Shown here one piece after another: positions 1 through 13,358 of a stretch of 64,000 bases of DNA. The translations under genes were made by a program, and so were the position numbers. The notes under the pieces are model-generated. The model worked only from the letters and a program-made list of their open reading frames with translations, was not told the DNA's origin and searched no databases. Positions within the stretch are counted from its first letter, which is position 1, and each line of letters starts with the position of its first letter. Source of the stretch: Epiperipatus broadwayi (lineage: Eukaryota > Onychophora > Udeonychophora > Euonychophora > Peripatidae); NCBI GenBank assembly GCA_028023455.1, contig JAQFVV010006231.1:8076036-8140035 (forward strand), given 5' to 3'.

Positions 1-3000
1 ATATATAACTTTCATAATAATAGTATTAAGAACAATTTGAATTTAAAATATAAAATACATTAATGGATTACTTCAGAATAAATAAAATGAAATCAAAATA
101 AAGTTTATTTTGTTTTAAAAAAAATTATAGCAAAATGCTTGGTCTGAATTACAATACTATATAGAGCCCAAGATTTTGATAATTCACAGAAAAAAAAAAA
201 GAAAGTAGAATATTAAAATTCTTTTGACAGGCATTTATAAAGAAAATAATTGAAAAAATAAAATTAGTAGAAATAATGAAGTGCTGGATTATGATTAGTA
301 TATAGAGTACTCAAGATAATTGTGAAGTTAGTCTTAAAAGAAACTGTGAAGACTGTTCATAGAAAAGAAATAATGAGAAAACATCAAATGAGATTATAAG
401 CTGATTTGATGAGATACGAAACAGAATAAAACTATGTTTAAGATGTGTTATGTTTTTAATATCTAGTAGAACATATATAGTACATGATAATTACACATTA
501 AATTTAACATACTGTTATATATTGTGGTGGTGCAAACTGATTGTTTACTCAATTTTTCTTGACAATCACAGAAATTTAATAACCTATACAAGGGTGTCAC
601 TATGGCGGATTGCCTAGCACTAGACCAAGATGATTCTTCCCAGGTCATAGTATTTATGTATTTAGTTGGTTATATGATTATTAAACCCAAAGTAACTGAT
701 ACCAGACAAATACACTTTTGTCAACAATTCTAAAACAGAATATATTGATTGGAAATAACCAAAATGAATTCAGATAAATGCATGAGAAAATTTTATTTAA
801 GAATAACCTTTATTAAGCCTTTCACAGTTTGCACTCAGTATGAATTCAGACATGATCTTTAAATTGCTTTCTAATTAGCTTTCTTTCCTATTCCTGCTAT
901 ATAACCATGCATTGAATAACATTGATATCTTGTTTCTACCTTAAGGATATATGCTCAACAACAACCGATGGATTGGTGCAAACCCAAGTTTACCATTGAA
1001 ATCCCACCCAAATAGAATTGCTAATAATAAGCATATATATATATATTAGTGAGCAGATAATTTTGTTTATGCCCAAAACCTCTATTTTGACTTAAAATGT
1101 TATTTAATTTTAACTAATGACAATAATATGACCATAAATATCTTCATGTCTTTATGACTGCATTATTCTTTTACATTTCTATTTAAATCTGACTATTCCA
1201 CATCTTAATTAAGATTGATCTGAACCTTGTCATATGATACTCACACTTGTATAATCATCAAGGGTACACAAAGAACATTAATAATAAAGTGAAATGTTAA
1301 ACATGCCAATCATTCTAGCACCAAAGATATAAATAAGATATTTAAGTACACATTACACTATTATTGAGAGGTTATACCCTGGCTTATAGTTCATTAAATT
1401 TAAACAGTCATAAAGTTCAATGGTTTTAAGACAACAGTTTATATTTACTTGTTTTCTTTAATGCATTGTCAAAAATGCTGAAGTTGGTGTCGACCATCCG
1501 ATTCAAATGAAAATATGGCTATCAGAATGCCTCAACCATTCTATGCTGCACTTATCCACATTTGAATTAATTTTTCTAATTGTTGAGTCCTGGAGATAAT
1601 TTGGCTGGTTCTTTTCTTTTACCCTATTATGGCTTCAACTAGCTTGTCAGCCTCCATCATTCTACATACAATAAATTCCTCAATGACATTTAGGGAAAGC
1701 ATTAGTAGAGAATCCCCCCTGGAGAGATTTCAAATACTCTAGCCAGCCAATATTTTAGCTTTCTTTCTTAACTGTTCTTCACAACTCTACTTCCTCTAGC
1801 TTAATTTTTTCCAAAAAAAAAACAAAAATGAGTTTGTCCAATTTATAGTCTTTTCTTTTTTGATTTTTATCTCACCCCATTTCATTTCCAATCATCTTTC
1901 CATTTAATTTGTTTTTGCACTTTCTGGCAATTTTTGTAAACTGTTGCAAATGAAAGTTTTTATTCTTTTGTTTCATACTTTTGTTGGTGGAATTTTTTAT
2001 AAAAAAATTTTTTTTCTTTTAAAATGTCCTGTATGATTAAGCAAAGATACAATAGCAACTCCTTTATAATTTTTTTTCATTATCAATTTTTGTATCTACT
2101 TTAACCCCCCAAAATAAATCTTGATTTACAAATCTTACTCCTTTCTTCATTTGGTTTTTTTTCCCTTATAATTAATAATTAAAATACATAAATATAAAAG
2201 AAACTGTGCTGTATACTTGAAAAACGAAATATTTTGCTAGAAAACTTGAAAGCTTGATTTTTTAGAAAGATAAAATTTTTATAAAAGTGATTACATACGC
2301 AAATACACACACACACACATTCTAAAATTTTCAAATTTAATATACTTTAACCCGACCTTAATTATAAAATAATTGAAATCCCCAAAACTGTAAAATAACA
2401 ATCTATTTACATATAAGATGATGGAAAATATCCCAATGTATATATATAATGATTTTATATATACTTTTAAATTATAATTTTTTAAATTGTTAATATATAA
2501 AATAAATATTAAAGTAAAAAGATATAAAAATTATTTAATGGCTTTAGATTTTTTTTTTTAATTTTTACTTTAAAGAAAAATATTCATAGTGATGAATATT
2601 TAATATTTTAATTTCTTGAAAATGAAAATTAAAGTCATTTGGTCTTGATAAGATTAACTGGAGCCTTGTCTACTGAAATCAAATGGACTTTGATTTTTTA
2701 GGCATTTTTGATATGATTATTTAATTTAAAAACTTTTTTTTTCTTTAATGATTAGAAAATGGAAAAAAAGTAATATTATAACAAAAGTTTTAAAAATTTA
2801 TATATATTTATTGCAGAACAAAGTTTTCTCCAATGCTTTCATAAACGTCTGCACCAAGTCTGTTTCTATAATGATTTTTACAAACTTCTTTGTGTTTTCA
2901 CTTCAAAATATATTTTATCACAAAATACTTCTTATTTCATGGAATTTATATATCCAAGATACAAATATATAACAACAATAATTAAAAAAAATCTAACAGT

Positions 3001-5610
3001 AATAGATCAAAAGAGAGAAGAAAAAAACTTACTAAAAAATGCAAAAGAAATGTGTTACCATTTATACAACTTTTATTGTTTTAAACATGATTACACATAT
3101 TATAATTTTCCATTTGATACAAAGACAATTATGCAGAGTTATTACATTTTATTCTTTTTATTAACTTTCTGGAATAGAATTTTAACCTGTTATGATTGTT
3201 TTTTTTTATTATGATGGGATTTTTATCTCTTCAGAATCATAATTAGATGACAAACTCATTCTTTATTAAAATATGTAATTAAGATTTTATTAATATGAAA
3301 AATTTATTTTGAACAAACATTTTTTGGAAATCTTATTAACTTCAAATAAGAGTAATATGAAATTTTGTTTAATAAGAATTTTAATATGTTCTGATTATTC
3401 AAATTGCAACTTTAATTTGAATAATATTATATAAAACTTGGTAATAGTTTGGCTTTTTTTTTTTAAGTCAAAATATTTTTTGATTCCAAAATTAAAATGT
3501 GTAAAATTGTACAAAAATTTTATTAAAATTAATTTTATTTTATTAAATTGTTTTTGTTAAGTGCCCTTCTTTGGTCAGATTAATTTTGTTTAGTAGAATT
3601 GTATTCACAGTTGTATTATTGTTTTGACAAGTATAATAATTTCATCTATTTATATCAAATTAATTTGCTTTGTTAGTTTAAACCTATGGTTTCTTTACAT
3701 TAGCTAATTAATTTTATTGTCTTTATAGTTACTCAATGAATCTAAAGATGATAACTAAAATCTCAAATAAGTCATCAAAGGAAAAGAAACTAGCTTTGTG
3801 TCAAACATACTCTCAAAAATTGAAGTTTTTAGATAGATTTAAATATAGTTTTTTGAACTTATTCAAATGAAACATTTTTCAAAATCTGTATGCAAATTCA
3901 CAGAAGTATAGAAAAAAAATGTGCATTTACTTGATCAATATTAAATATTTAAATTGTGTTTAAAAGTCACATAGAAAACAATAAAAACATTCAAAATACT
4001 GGTGAGACAAACTTGTTTTTCAAGTTCTCCCTCTGTGAATAATGCTCTTTATTTTAAATACCATAATATGATGAAGGAAGGAAGCATGGAAAGAATTCTC
4101 TCCATCAATTCTTGAACGAAGAATCAGGGGAAAAAAATGTTTTGAATTATTCATTGTAAATATTAAAACTTACTTTTCAATTAATAAAAATATAATTTTT
4201 TTATGATGTTTGCAATGATTTTGTGGATATTATTAAAATGAGTAGTTATTGAAATTAATTGATAGGAACAAAAAAATAAATTATGAGATAAATATAATAG
4301 CAGTGTTTACCATAATAAAAACAAAACAGGTTATATTGATTTTTTTTTTCTATAGTGTAAATCAAACAGCACTAGTGAATATCTTGAATTATCAGTGTAT
4401 TGGTTTGAATAGCAAAATAAGAATAAATGGTTGTTATTTAACAGAGAGCAGTGCAAATCTAAACTGTCTACTAGAAGATCAATAGGCTAAAAACCTGTAC
4501 TATGATTCCATCTTCTACTGCCACTTTATATTCATTGATTTTACTTATTGCATTTATTGTGATTTTTAGAATTAGGAAGATTATCTTGTAGTAAATAACA
4601 TGACTGATTAAAAATTATTGTGGTGATGGTGATGATGGTATTTTAAAATTTTGTTCAATTTAAATTTTTATCTTTTTATTTGGAATTAAAGATGGTTTTG
4701 GATAATTTAAAATACTGCTTAATTTGATTTTTATTCTCTCTTACTTCGAATTAAACAAGATTTATTGCATTTGCATTTCTAGTGAATTTTTAACTTAAAC
4801 ATCTATCATTCTCTCTGCTTTACTATAACAACAAACTTTTCTATCTCCATTTCTGATTAAAAATATAAAATAGAATGATTTTTTTAGAATCCTACTCGGA
4901 ATAATTAAAAATAACTTCCTAACAAAAGGTCAGCATTTTTAAATGTAAAAATTAATAATTTTTCTTCATTCAAACAATAAATATAACTTTGTTAGAAACT
5001 TTCATGTTTTTATGTTTCTGATTTAACTGCCATTGCTGTTACATTAACAAAAATGACAATATTTTATTCTTTTTTAAGTTTATATCAATTTTTCACAAGA
5101 TTTTACTAAATTATATATTTTATATCTTTAATATTCATTTATTGGTTCATTGCTAGTTTTTTGTCAATGCCTCTTAATCAAATTATCAAATAAGATTTTA
5201 AAAATAAATGCTTTCATGTTTTAATTTCAAATACATAGCTCAGGAAAATGAGTTGCCATCTTTATTTTTGCCAGTGAAAAGCTCCTAAATTATTAGCATT
5301 GACTAATATTTGAGTGTAAATTACATAATATTTCTGAAAGTATGAAGCAAAATAAAGTACAAGTAGCTGAATCATTACAAATTAAGACATTATTTTAAAA
5401 CCCTATCCAAATAATAGAAAGTTTTTATAGCATTAGATTCTTCTAGTATTATTTTTAATAATTATTATGAATAAGTCCTTCTACATAGATATTAGTTTAT
5501 TTAATTAAGGTCTTATATTTGAACTACAATAATACAAAGATCACAGGAAAGATTTCTTAAGAACTCGTTTATCAGCCATAATCCAACATTACTAACTATA
5601 AATCAGAATA
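1..5610. other. AT-rich sequence without recognisable gene
   Basis: No open frame longer than about 90 codons is present, and none of the short frames resembles a known family. The sequence is dominated by A/T runs, with a (CA)n tract near 2306-2320 and short (TA)n tracts near 1034 and 2440. Slightly GC-richer patches near 580-650, 940-1010 and 1480-1740 may be old repeats, but no boundaries or relatives could be identified within the window. Confidence 0.6.
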
Positions 5611-5825
5611 CTATATAACTTCTTACTTCATAGTTAAATATTGGGATAATAGAAAAGGACTTAAAATGCTCTCATTCACAATACAATAAGATATTAATAG
5701 TCTTAAATTATCATAGTTCATTCATTATTCAGCATTTGTCTCTTATATAACTTTTTATGTCATAGTTAAATAATGGGGAAATAGAAAACAACTTAAAATG
5801 CTCTCATTCATAATATTATAAGATA
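5611..5825. repeat. Diverged local duplication of an ~82-bp segment
   Basis: Two similar segments lie at 5611-5693 and 5742-5825. Both contain TATATAACTT, then CATAGTTAAATA, a GGRRAATAGAAAA block and ACTTAAAATGCTCTCATTCA in the same order. They differ by scattered substitutions, so this is an old local duplication. No function is evident. Confidence 0.7.
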
Positions 5826-6422
5826 AAGGGTTTTTTTTTTTAAAAAAAAAAAATTATATAGTTGAAAGAAATGCCATTGAAAGCAAATTCTTTTTTAATA
5901 CTGTAGAAGAAGAAAAAAATTAATATAACATATATTGTGAAAATCATTTTAAAAGTGATAATGATTTTCCCATTATCTGCCACTAGAAAATATTAATGGA
6001 TTTATAAGATTTTTGGAGTTTAAATTGAAATAGAAGCAAAATAACAAGATAATTACTAAAAGTTTGTATTTCCTATTCATTGAGATTTAAATGAAGATAT
6101 CCTGCTCAGGAAAATCAAAACAGCTCATTGTAATCTTAAAAATGAAATGGCTGTGAGTCCTGATAAGATATTGAAGTATTAAAATATGATAGTGATAGTT
6201 AGTTTCAAAAATATTAGATATTATTTATGAAGTTGTATCATCTTTATCTTAATTTTTTTTCTATTTTTCCATTTTTTAAAATAAAGGGAATAGTTAAGGT
6301 TGCAATTATTGTCATGGAATATCATTACTATACACTACACCAAGGATAATTTCAAGGATTTTGTTGAAAAGGTTGCTTCAGAGAATTAATTTTAGAGAAT
6401 CAAGAACATAGCTAGCTAAAGA

Positions 6423-6890
6423 ATGATTTTTATATTGCTTTTATTGATTTTGTCAAAGCAGTTGACTCAATTAATTGAACATATCTATGGACGAAAGTTT
6501 ATTTGTATTATACAGATTTTTCATGATGGAATAAGAGAAAGTGTTATTATTACAGGTGGAAAATCAGAGGCATTTGAAATGAAATGGTGTTCTTGCTTCA
6601 ACATTGTTTTCAATTTTTATGACTGTTATCTTTGGAAATGTTTGTAGGTGACTTAATGAATCATGGATCAAGATGTGATACAAGTTTTTGAGCCCATTAA
6701 AAAGAAAAGCAAAATTTCATCTTCTTGGGTTCTGGGTTTACAATACACTAATGTTTGTGTAGTTTTTGCCAAGTTAAAAGATGAGCTACAAAATATACTT
6801 TATATTTTGAATGCAACATATCAGCTAGTGATAGAAGATAAAATCTTGAGTAACTTTTAGCATGAATGGTTATGAACTTAAGAACAAACC
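6423..6890 (+). pseudogene. Degenerate RTE-like LINE reverse transcriptase fragment
   Basis: This is a decayed piece of a non-LTR retrotransposon reverse transcriptase, in several frames. Translation from 6437 gives AFIDFVKAVDSIN, corresponding to the conserved RT block with FxDxxKAFDxxxR. After a frame change, RKFICIIQIFHDGIRESV (around 6500-6545) matches the next RT block. Further on, 6720-6830 gives QYTNVCVVFAKLKDELQNIL, the catalytic block where YADD would be expected. The catalytic YxDD is replaced by YTNV, and the GVKQGCVLAP block between the pieces is lost. The match to RTE-like endonuclease/RT LINEs is by motif memory, not a search. There are frameshifts and stops and no start or end, so it is a dead fragment. 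Confidence 0.8.
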
Positions 6891-8185
6891 AATTTTAATA
6901 TTTTGATAGCTTAAGTACAACACAGGCTTCAAGGTTCTGCTGCTACTGTTAATGATTAAAAATAGGGTATTTCTTGATAATGAAATAACTATTGTAACAA
7001 TCTCGAATGCAAATTTATTTAACCATATTTTTTTCATAATTCAAGTACAATTCAGTACTGTAATTGTAAACATATGTTCTGTAGTTATCTTTGATGGGGG
7101 GGGGGGTGTTAAAGTTTTATATGCTTAGTAGCATATAGTAATATTTTCAATAAAATGTTTTCTAATTATATTATGATCAATAAGTCCAAGAAAATTCATG
7201 AAGTACTTTCACAGTGTTGATAAAATAAAAGTTAGTGATTTAGTAATGAAAGGGGGAAAAAATAATATTCTAAAGTGGGCTGTATGTTTCAAAAAAATAT
7301 ATAATCTATCAGAGAAATAATAAAAAAAGAAAAGCAAATTTATACTACTGGTGCTTGCAGTCTCAAAATAGCTCAAGTCATAACCATTACAAGGGATCAT
7401 TTTTTGGTCAAAATAGAAAAAGCTTTAAATTTATTGTTAAACTATATGAATCATAAGAATGTTTTTGTTTATGATTTTGTATTGCATCAAAAAACTTTGA
7501 GTCTATATGAAAAATTTTGCTGAGATCTAGACATAATTCCAAGCTATTCAGTTGCCTATATAGATTTTATAATTATTATAATTTTAAAAAAATATCCAAA
7601 TAACTGAAGGAGCCACATTAGCCAATAATGAAGCTTAAACTATAGTTTTTTTTAGAATTATAAAATTTTATTGTAGAAATAAAATAGATATTTAATTGTG
7701 ATAAAATTAGGTTATTCTGGAAGAAAATGCCCATAACATACATTTGTAAAATTGAAAAACAGGAAAAAGACTTTAAGCATGGAAAGATAAACTATCTGAT
7801 GTTATGCAGTGTTGCAGATTATATAATAAAACCAGTAATTATTTACAAAATATAAAAAATTCCTGCATTGTCAAAACTATATTAAAAATTATTCACCCGT
7901 ATTGTAGAAATGCAATAAAAAAGCCTGAATTACAACCATTTTATTTATTGAATGGTTCTATGATTGTTTTATCCCTGAATTAAAAAATATGTAAGAGGGG
8001 GGGGATCATATTTAAACCCCTGCTGTGGTTAGACAATATTCCTGATCATTATGAAGTTGTTCATTATTAAAATTAAAATGTAGAGATTGTATATTTATCT
8101 TCAAATACTACTGCTCTACTTTAACTTTTTGACCAAGTTATCATTCAATGTATCAATGTCATATACACTTTTTTTGCATTTATTC
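6891..8185. other. AT-rich sequence without recognisable gene
   Basis: No convincing coding region is seen. Two poly-G runs (around 7095-7107 and 7995-8004) stand out in an otherwise AT-rich background. The short minus-strand frame at 7209-7400 has no recognisable motif and is treated as chance. Confidence 0.5.
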
Positions 8186-9270
8186 AGATTCAACGGTACT
8201 GTTCAATTAGCATGTTGAAACCACTTGATGGCATTGTTTCTAGGAAAACGCATATAAATATAATGTCACTGGGCCCACCACCTTTTTGTAAAATAATAAT
8301 AAGAAGAAGAATCTATGGGTTAATGTAATTCATTTATTTTCCTTAATAAATTACTATAATTCTTTTTACAATTTCTTTTTATTTCTGGATATAACTATGA
8401 GAAATTTTTTACACTCAGACATTTTATCATATGATTGACATAATTCATTAATTGATTTCTTTAATAAATTACTGTCAAATTTTTCGATTAACAATTTTAC
8501 ATTGATAAATTTAAACCTTTAACATTACAAATTTCATCTTAGTCCTGCAGTGTAGGGGGGGAGAGATGTATGCCTTTTCACATATGCAAGAATGAAAACT
8601 TATCAATTAACAGACATGCAAATGTTCTATTCTAGTAGAATTTCATGTATATACCAGCGGTTTGCACTGGGAAAATCATCCCCCTGCTTCCTGCAAACTT
8701 TAAAAAGTCTACTATCATTGCTTGACAGATAACTAACTACACATGGTGGAAGAAATGAGAATGTTTTAATTACTGAACTGTATTTGATTTTTTTTTTGGC
8801 CATTTTTGAAAACGAAAATTAATCTTTATTTATTCCAATAGCTATCTTTGAAAGAATATGTGACTAAGGTATGGTGGATAACATTAATGGCACACCTATT
8901 AATAATGATTATTAATTTTCAACTCAAATTTTTATTTTATTTTTACAATTTCTTTTTGTCTCTGGATATAACTACAAGAAATTTTACAGTCATTACTTCT
9001 GCAATGCAGATTGCAACAGTTCTGCAAACCTTAAATCCACCCACCCTGAAATGGTATGGTAGCAAAGTGTTAACATTGCTAAAAGATAATATTGTGAGAA
9101 CTTGCACAAACAGCACAAGACAAAGCAAGCTGTTAGTTACAACAGAAAAAAAAAAGTTGTGGCTATTTGTTTTGACTGTGGCTCACTAAACAGCATATTT
9201 ATATGTGTTTGGATGGGATCAATGCCATCAAGTGGTTTCAACATGCTAATAGAACAGTACTGATTTAACC
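8186..9270. mobile_element. ~1.1-kb element with inverted terminal repeats
   Basis: The left end (about 8186-8300) and right end (about 9150-9270) are inverted copies of each other. GCATGTTGAAACCACTTGAT (8210-8229) reappears as its reverse complement near 9222-9241, and similarity continues through CATATAAATAT and into GCCCAC/GAGCCAC. Inside, a second pair of similar segments is direct: TTTTACAATTTCTTTTT followed by CTGGATATAACTA at about 8365 and 8941. No transposase frame is visible; the 113-codon frame at 8848-9189 has no recognised motif. It could be a non-autonomous inverted-repeat transposon or two inverted copies of one repeat. No target-site duplication was identified. Confidence 0.5.
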
Positions 9271-9410
9271 AACACTTAATATCATCATTAATGTTCAATT
9301 AATGTAGTTTGGGAAATCATTCACTATTATAGATGCACTTAATTGTATAAAAATAGTAATAGATGAATTATAAACCCAAAACTATAAATGCCTGTTGAAA
9401 GACCATATAG

Positions 9411-9671
9411 AAAGAAGTCATTGATGATTTTGAAAGCTTTCAGGGATTAATCAAGAAATTTTTAAAAAGTTATTCAGATAGCTCAATAACTCAGAGAGAT
9501 GAATTTGTTGATGTGATTAATGAAGAAGATGCAGAAACTATTGAAAGCCTTAAAAAATATCTAACAAATGATGACTTAAAAGACAATTATGTCATCATCA
9601 GAAGAAGAGAAGGTAAAAGAAAAAACTGGAGAGGAAAAAGAATTAGGAGTATAAATAGAAAAACTTTTTAA
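9411..9671 (+). pseudogene. Orphan 86-codon open stretch, acidic then basic, no ATG start
   Basis: The frame opens directly after a TAG at 9408-9410 and runs to TAA at 9669-9671 without an internal stop. The translation begins KEVIDDFESFQGLIKKFLKS, continues through an acidic stretch with DEFVDVINEEDAETIESLKK, and ends in a strongly basic tail (RRREGKRKNWRGKRIRS). An uninterrupted frame with this composition is unusual in such AT-rich DNA. The acidic region loosely recalls the C-terminal part of pogo/Tigger or Jerky-type DDE transposases, but no catalytic motif is visible and that link is a guess. It could also be a fragment of a retroelement protein. Confidence 0.35.
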
Positions 9672-12075
9672 AGTGCTCCAGGCTGCCAAATTATAAAGAA
9701 TAGAAATATGAAAAATGATTCTTGATGAAACATGACATTATACTTATACAAGTTACCAAATTATTACAGTTCTTAAATAGGTATTTTGATGAATTAAAAA
9801 AGAAAAGAGCAACCTTTTAGCACTGTACTTTAAAAAAAAAAAAAGTCACACAATGACCTTCATCAACTTATTATGTTTTAAATATCCCTTATTTTTCATT
9901 AAAGGAAAACCGTATTTTATCAGTATTATTTAAGGTTCCAAGATCATTAATAGCTTCAGGAGATCGATAACCTGATACTTTGCTGATAACTTTATGATCG
10001 AAATAAATAAAGATATGTACAGTGAATTTATTATTATGTTTAGAATGAATGTGAAAGAGTGAACATCTATGCAGAAATATATATATATGTATGTGAATGT
10101 GTGTCACCAATTCATTATCAATAGCTATATTATTATTATTTTAATTTTTTATTTCTATTATAAACTTAATTTATATAAGCTTATATATATATATTTGTGT
10201 TTATGTTGAAAAGTATTTTACACTTACATTGTATTGTGATCAAAGCTTGCCAGCAAAACATGAGCCATTATACATGATATGTGATATATGCAAGAGGGCT
10301 TGGAACAAAATATAATGAATATCATGGCTCCACTATAATTTATTCAATATCTGTGATTAACTCATATGCATATTATATGTATAGAATAAATAATTTATGT
10401 ATATATATATTTACCGAGTACAATTAGACAAAGATTTCTTATAAATAAATGCTGTCTTTCCCTTAATATTGATAAAGAAAAAAATGTATATTTATGTAAA
10501 TAATAAAAATTATACTTTAAAAAAAATATAATTAATATTGTTATATATTATTAAAAGAGACTAGCAGTCTATAATAATAAATTACAAAGATTTTAACAAT
10601 AAAAAAATACAATTCAATATAAGTTAAATAATAGGGCAATTGGGTATGGTTTAACTAAAGTTGATAATTATTTCGCTATTTTTATTATTTTTTGTTAATA
10701 AAAAATTAAATGGAAATGTAAAATATAAAATGATTGTTTACAAATAGATAAAAATTGAAGTAATTGTATAAAATCATTTATATGATGATGATGATGATAA
10801 TAATAATAATAGTAATAATAGGGAATGTATATGTGTATAATAATGTTTATAAGAATAATAATGAAAATTTTAATTATGTTTTCATTGTTTTATTTTATGA
10901 CTATGTATAAAAATGTTAAAACATGCATAACAAATAAATAAAAACTAGAAAACATTTAATTTCAGTGCTTAATGACAGTAAGACAAAAAAAAAGTGTGTG
11001 TATGGGGGAGGGGTGTTTATAGTAAAAAAAAGAAAATATAAATATGTTATTACATCACAATTCAGTAATAAAAAAATATCAAAATGTAATTACATTTTTT
11101 TTTCTTTTATATTTAAACTCATAATATACATTTAGTAGCCAGGCCATTATTTATAATACATGATACCACCTACTTTAAAAATACTCATCCGAAGACAGTA
11201 ATTTGGTCATCATATATATATTCACAGATATCTTTTAATTCTTAGATATAGTAATGTGACTGAAGTAGATTATTCAATTCCCTGCTTGTGGCTAAGAAAT
11301 TGTCAAGATTCAGTATTAATATAGTTTGCTCTCACAGAGAAAGGAAGTTCATTTGGACAAATAGATAACTATGATTTTTTTTTAGTAGTTCATCAAATGA
11401 AGGAAGTCTGCATTGTATTGTCAGATTTAATTTAATAATTTTTATTATTGATATTTTTTTTTGACATATTAAAAATTGATTTTCACAAAGATATCTGTGT
11501 CTACTTTATCAGGATGTACATTTTTACAATAGATTCAGTCATTTTAAAGAATCAAGAAGAAATAAAGAGATAATGTTTCTCCTTGAATACTTTAATACTG
11601 TTATTAGTAAAAATATAAAATAGTAAATCAGAATCCAAAATTATTGGAAATAATGCATTGGATCTATGAACTTTAATGTCATATTGTTATGAATTTTTAC
11701 ACAATACATGAATTGATTATTGCAGACTTTTATTCAGAAAAATTTCTATTAATGATCTCTAAATATATCTATACTCAAAATAGTGGCATCTTATCGACTA
11801 TGTTATAAATAGGAGTCAAAATGTAAAAGAATTTGTCAATTCTTCAATATTAATACAATTTGCTGTTGCAGAAAAGTAAAATTAATTGACAAGTAAGATT
11901 TTTTTACTAGGGTAATTCATAAAATCAAGGAATAAAAAATGTTTTCATGATATTATGAAGTTTAATTTTATATTTTTGACTTATCAATGAAATCTTAATG
12001 ATAGCAATATGTGACTGTCTATTCACATTGTTGGTCAGATTATAGATTAACTACTTATAAATTTTAATAATTAAC
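9672..12075. other. AT-rich sequence with an old ~530-bp-spaced duplication
   Basis: No gene is recognised. There are (TA)n tracts near 10078 and 10185 and (GAT/AAT)n near 10781-10815. Segments at about 11296-11410 and 11826-11935 are diverged copies. Both read roughly AGAAATTGTCAA, then TATTAATATAGTTTGCT, a run of T, and a CATAAAATCAAGGAA-like end. This suggests an old tandem duplication with about 530-bp spacing. Confidence 0.5.
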
Positions 12076-12241
12076 AAATTCTAAAATCACATGATCACTA
12101 TCTCATACTAGCACAATAATTGTTATTAAACAATTCAAAACAAAACAACACTCTCCATATAGTAGTGCCATCTTGTGCTAACAAGAGCAATCAATGGATG
12201 CCAGAAGGCTTGTGCATAAAATCCCTATCTAGTGCCTACTC

Positions 12242-12300
12242 ATCCAATATCCCCAGACTAGTTTCTGGCTTGTGGCCTTCATCAGTGAGGAGCCTTGGAT
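12242..12300 (-). ncRNA. Hammerhead ribozyme, family A, copy 1
   Basis: Read on the minus strand, helix I outer ATCCAA and inner TCCTCA pair with TGGGGA and TTGGAT (one G-U pair), separated by an asymmetric internal loop. The core is CTGATGA, then stem II GGC-CACAA-GCC flanked by an A-A opposition, then GAAA. Stem III is the six-base palindrome ACTAGT, and the cleavage triplet is GTC. The layout is a type I hammerhead (open helix I). The copy 466 bp further on is identical. Self-cleavage is inferred from structure, not demonstrated. Confidence 0.8.
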
Positions 12301-12707
12301 CTGAGAGCACTGCACCTAGATCTTAGGATCTAATGCAACCCTCCAGCACCCACCTTTTAACTCTATTTAACTACAAAACTATGAGAATGAAATTGAAAAC
12401 ACTATTAATATTTTCAATCCAAGCTCAATAGCTTATATAGTCATATGGGTCTGAACTCAATTCAGTACCCATACATTTTGGTGTCTTTGGCTCTTTAACA
12501 ACCATAGCCACCACTATCCTATTAGGCAGGATTGGTGTTAAACCACTAAACATCACATGATCACTATCTCATACTAGCACAATAATTGTTATTAAACAAT
12601 TCAAAACAAAACAACACTCTCCATATAGTAGTGCCATCTTGTGCTAACAAGAGCAATCAATGGATGCCAGAAGGCTTGTGCATAAAATCCCTATCTAGTG
12701 CCTACTC

Positions 12708-12766
12708 ATCCAATATCCCCAGACTAGTTTCTGGCTTGTGGCCTTCATCAGTGAGGAGCCTTGGAT
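12708..12766 (-). ncRNA. Hammerhead ribozyme, family A, copy 2
   Basis: This copy is identical to copy 1 at a distance of exactly 466 bp in the same orientation. A transcript of the minus strand through both would contain two cleavage sites and could release a 466-nt linear RNA with 5'-hydroxyl and 2',3'-cyclic phosphate ends, the substrate for ligation into a circle. That outcome is inferred from known hammerhead chemistry. Confidence 0.8.
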
Positions 12767-13299
12767 CTGAGAGCACTGCACCTAGATCTTAGGATCTAAT
12801 GCAACCCTCCAGCACCCACCTTTTAACTCTATTTAACTACAAAACTATGAGAATGAAATTGAAAACACTATTAATATTTTCAATCCAAGCTCAATAGCTT
12901 ATATAGTCATATGGGTCTGAACTCAATTCAGTACCCATACATTTTGGTGTCTTTGGCTCTTTAACAACCATAGCCACCACTATCCTATTAGGCAGGATTG
13001 GTGTTAAACCACTAAACATCACATGATCACTATCTCATACTAGCACAATAATTGTTATTAAACAATTCAAAACAAAACAACACTCTCCATATAGTAGTGC
13101 CATCTTGTGCCAAAGACACCAAAATGTATGGGTACTGAATTGAGTTCAGACCCATATGACTATATAAGCTATTGAGCTTGGATTGAAAATATTAATAGTG
13201 TTTTCAATTTCATTCTCATAGTTTTGTAGTTAAATAGAGTTAAAAGGTGGGTGCTGGAGGGTTGCATTAGATCCTAAGATCTAGGTGCAGTGCTCTCAG

Positions 13300-13358
13300 A
13301 TCCAAGGCTCCTCACTGATGAAGGCCACAAGCCAGAAACTAGTCTGGGGATATTGGAT
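13300..13358 (+). ncRNA. Hammerhead ribozyme, family A, copy 3
   Basis: On the plus strand, CTGATGA is at 13315-13321, stem II GGC/GCC at 13323-13325 and 13331-13333, and GAAA at 13335-13338. The palindromic ACTAGT is at 13338-13343, and the cleavage triplet GTC is at 13342-13344, so the scissile bond follows 13344. Helix I is formed by 13300-13314 with 13345-13358 in two six-base-pair blocks. A two-base-pair intramolecular stem III with a two-base loop would be unstable. Pairing of ACTAGT between two ribozymes would give a continuous six-base-pair helix, so a dimeric form is likely. Confidence 0.82.

Noticed and set aside
12120-12326. Identical 68-codon frames repeated at 12120-12326, 12586-12792 and 13274-13480
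   Set aside because: They run antisense to the hammerhead inside the repeat unit and are identical only because the unit is duplicated. Diverged copies at 14.4 and 20.8 kb do not keep the frame.
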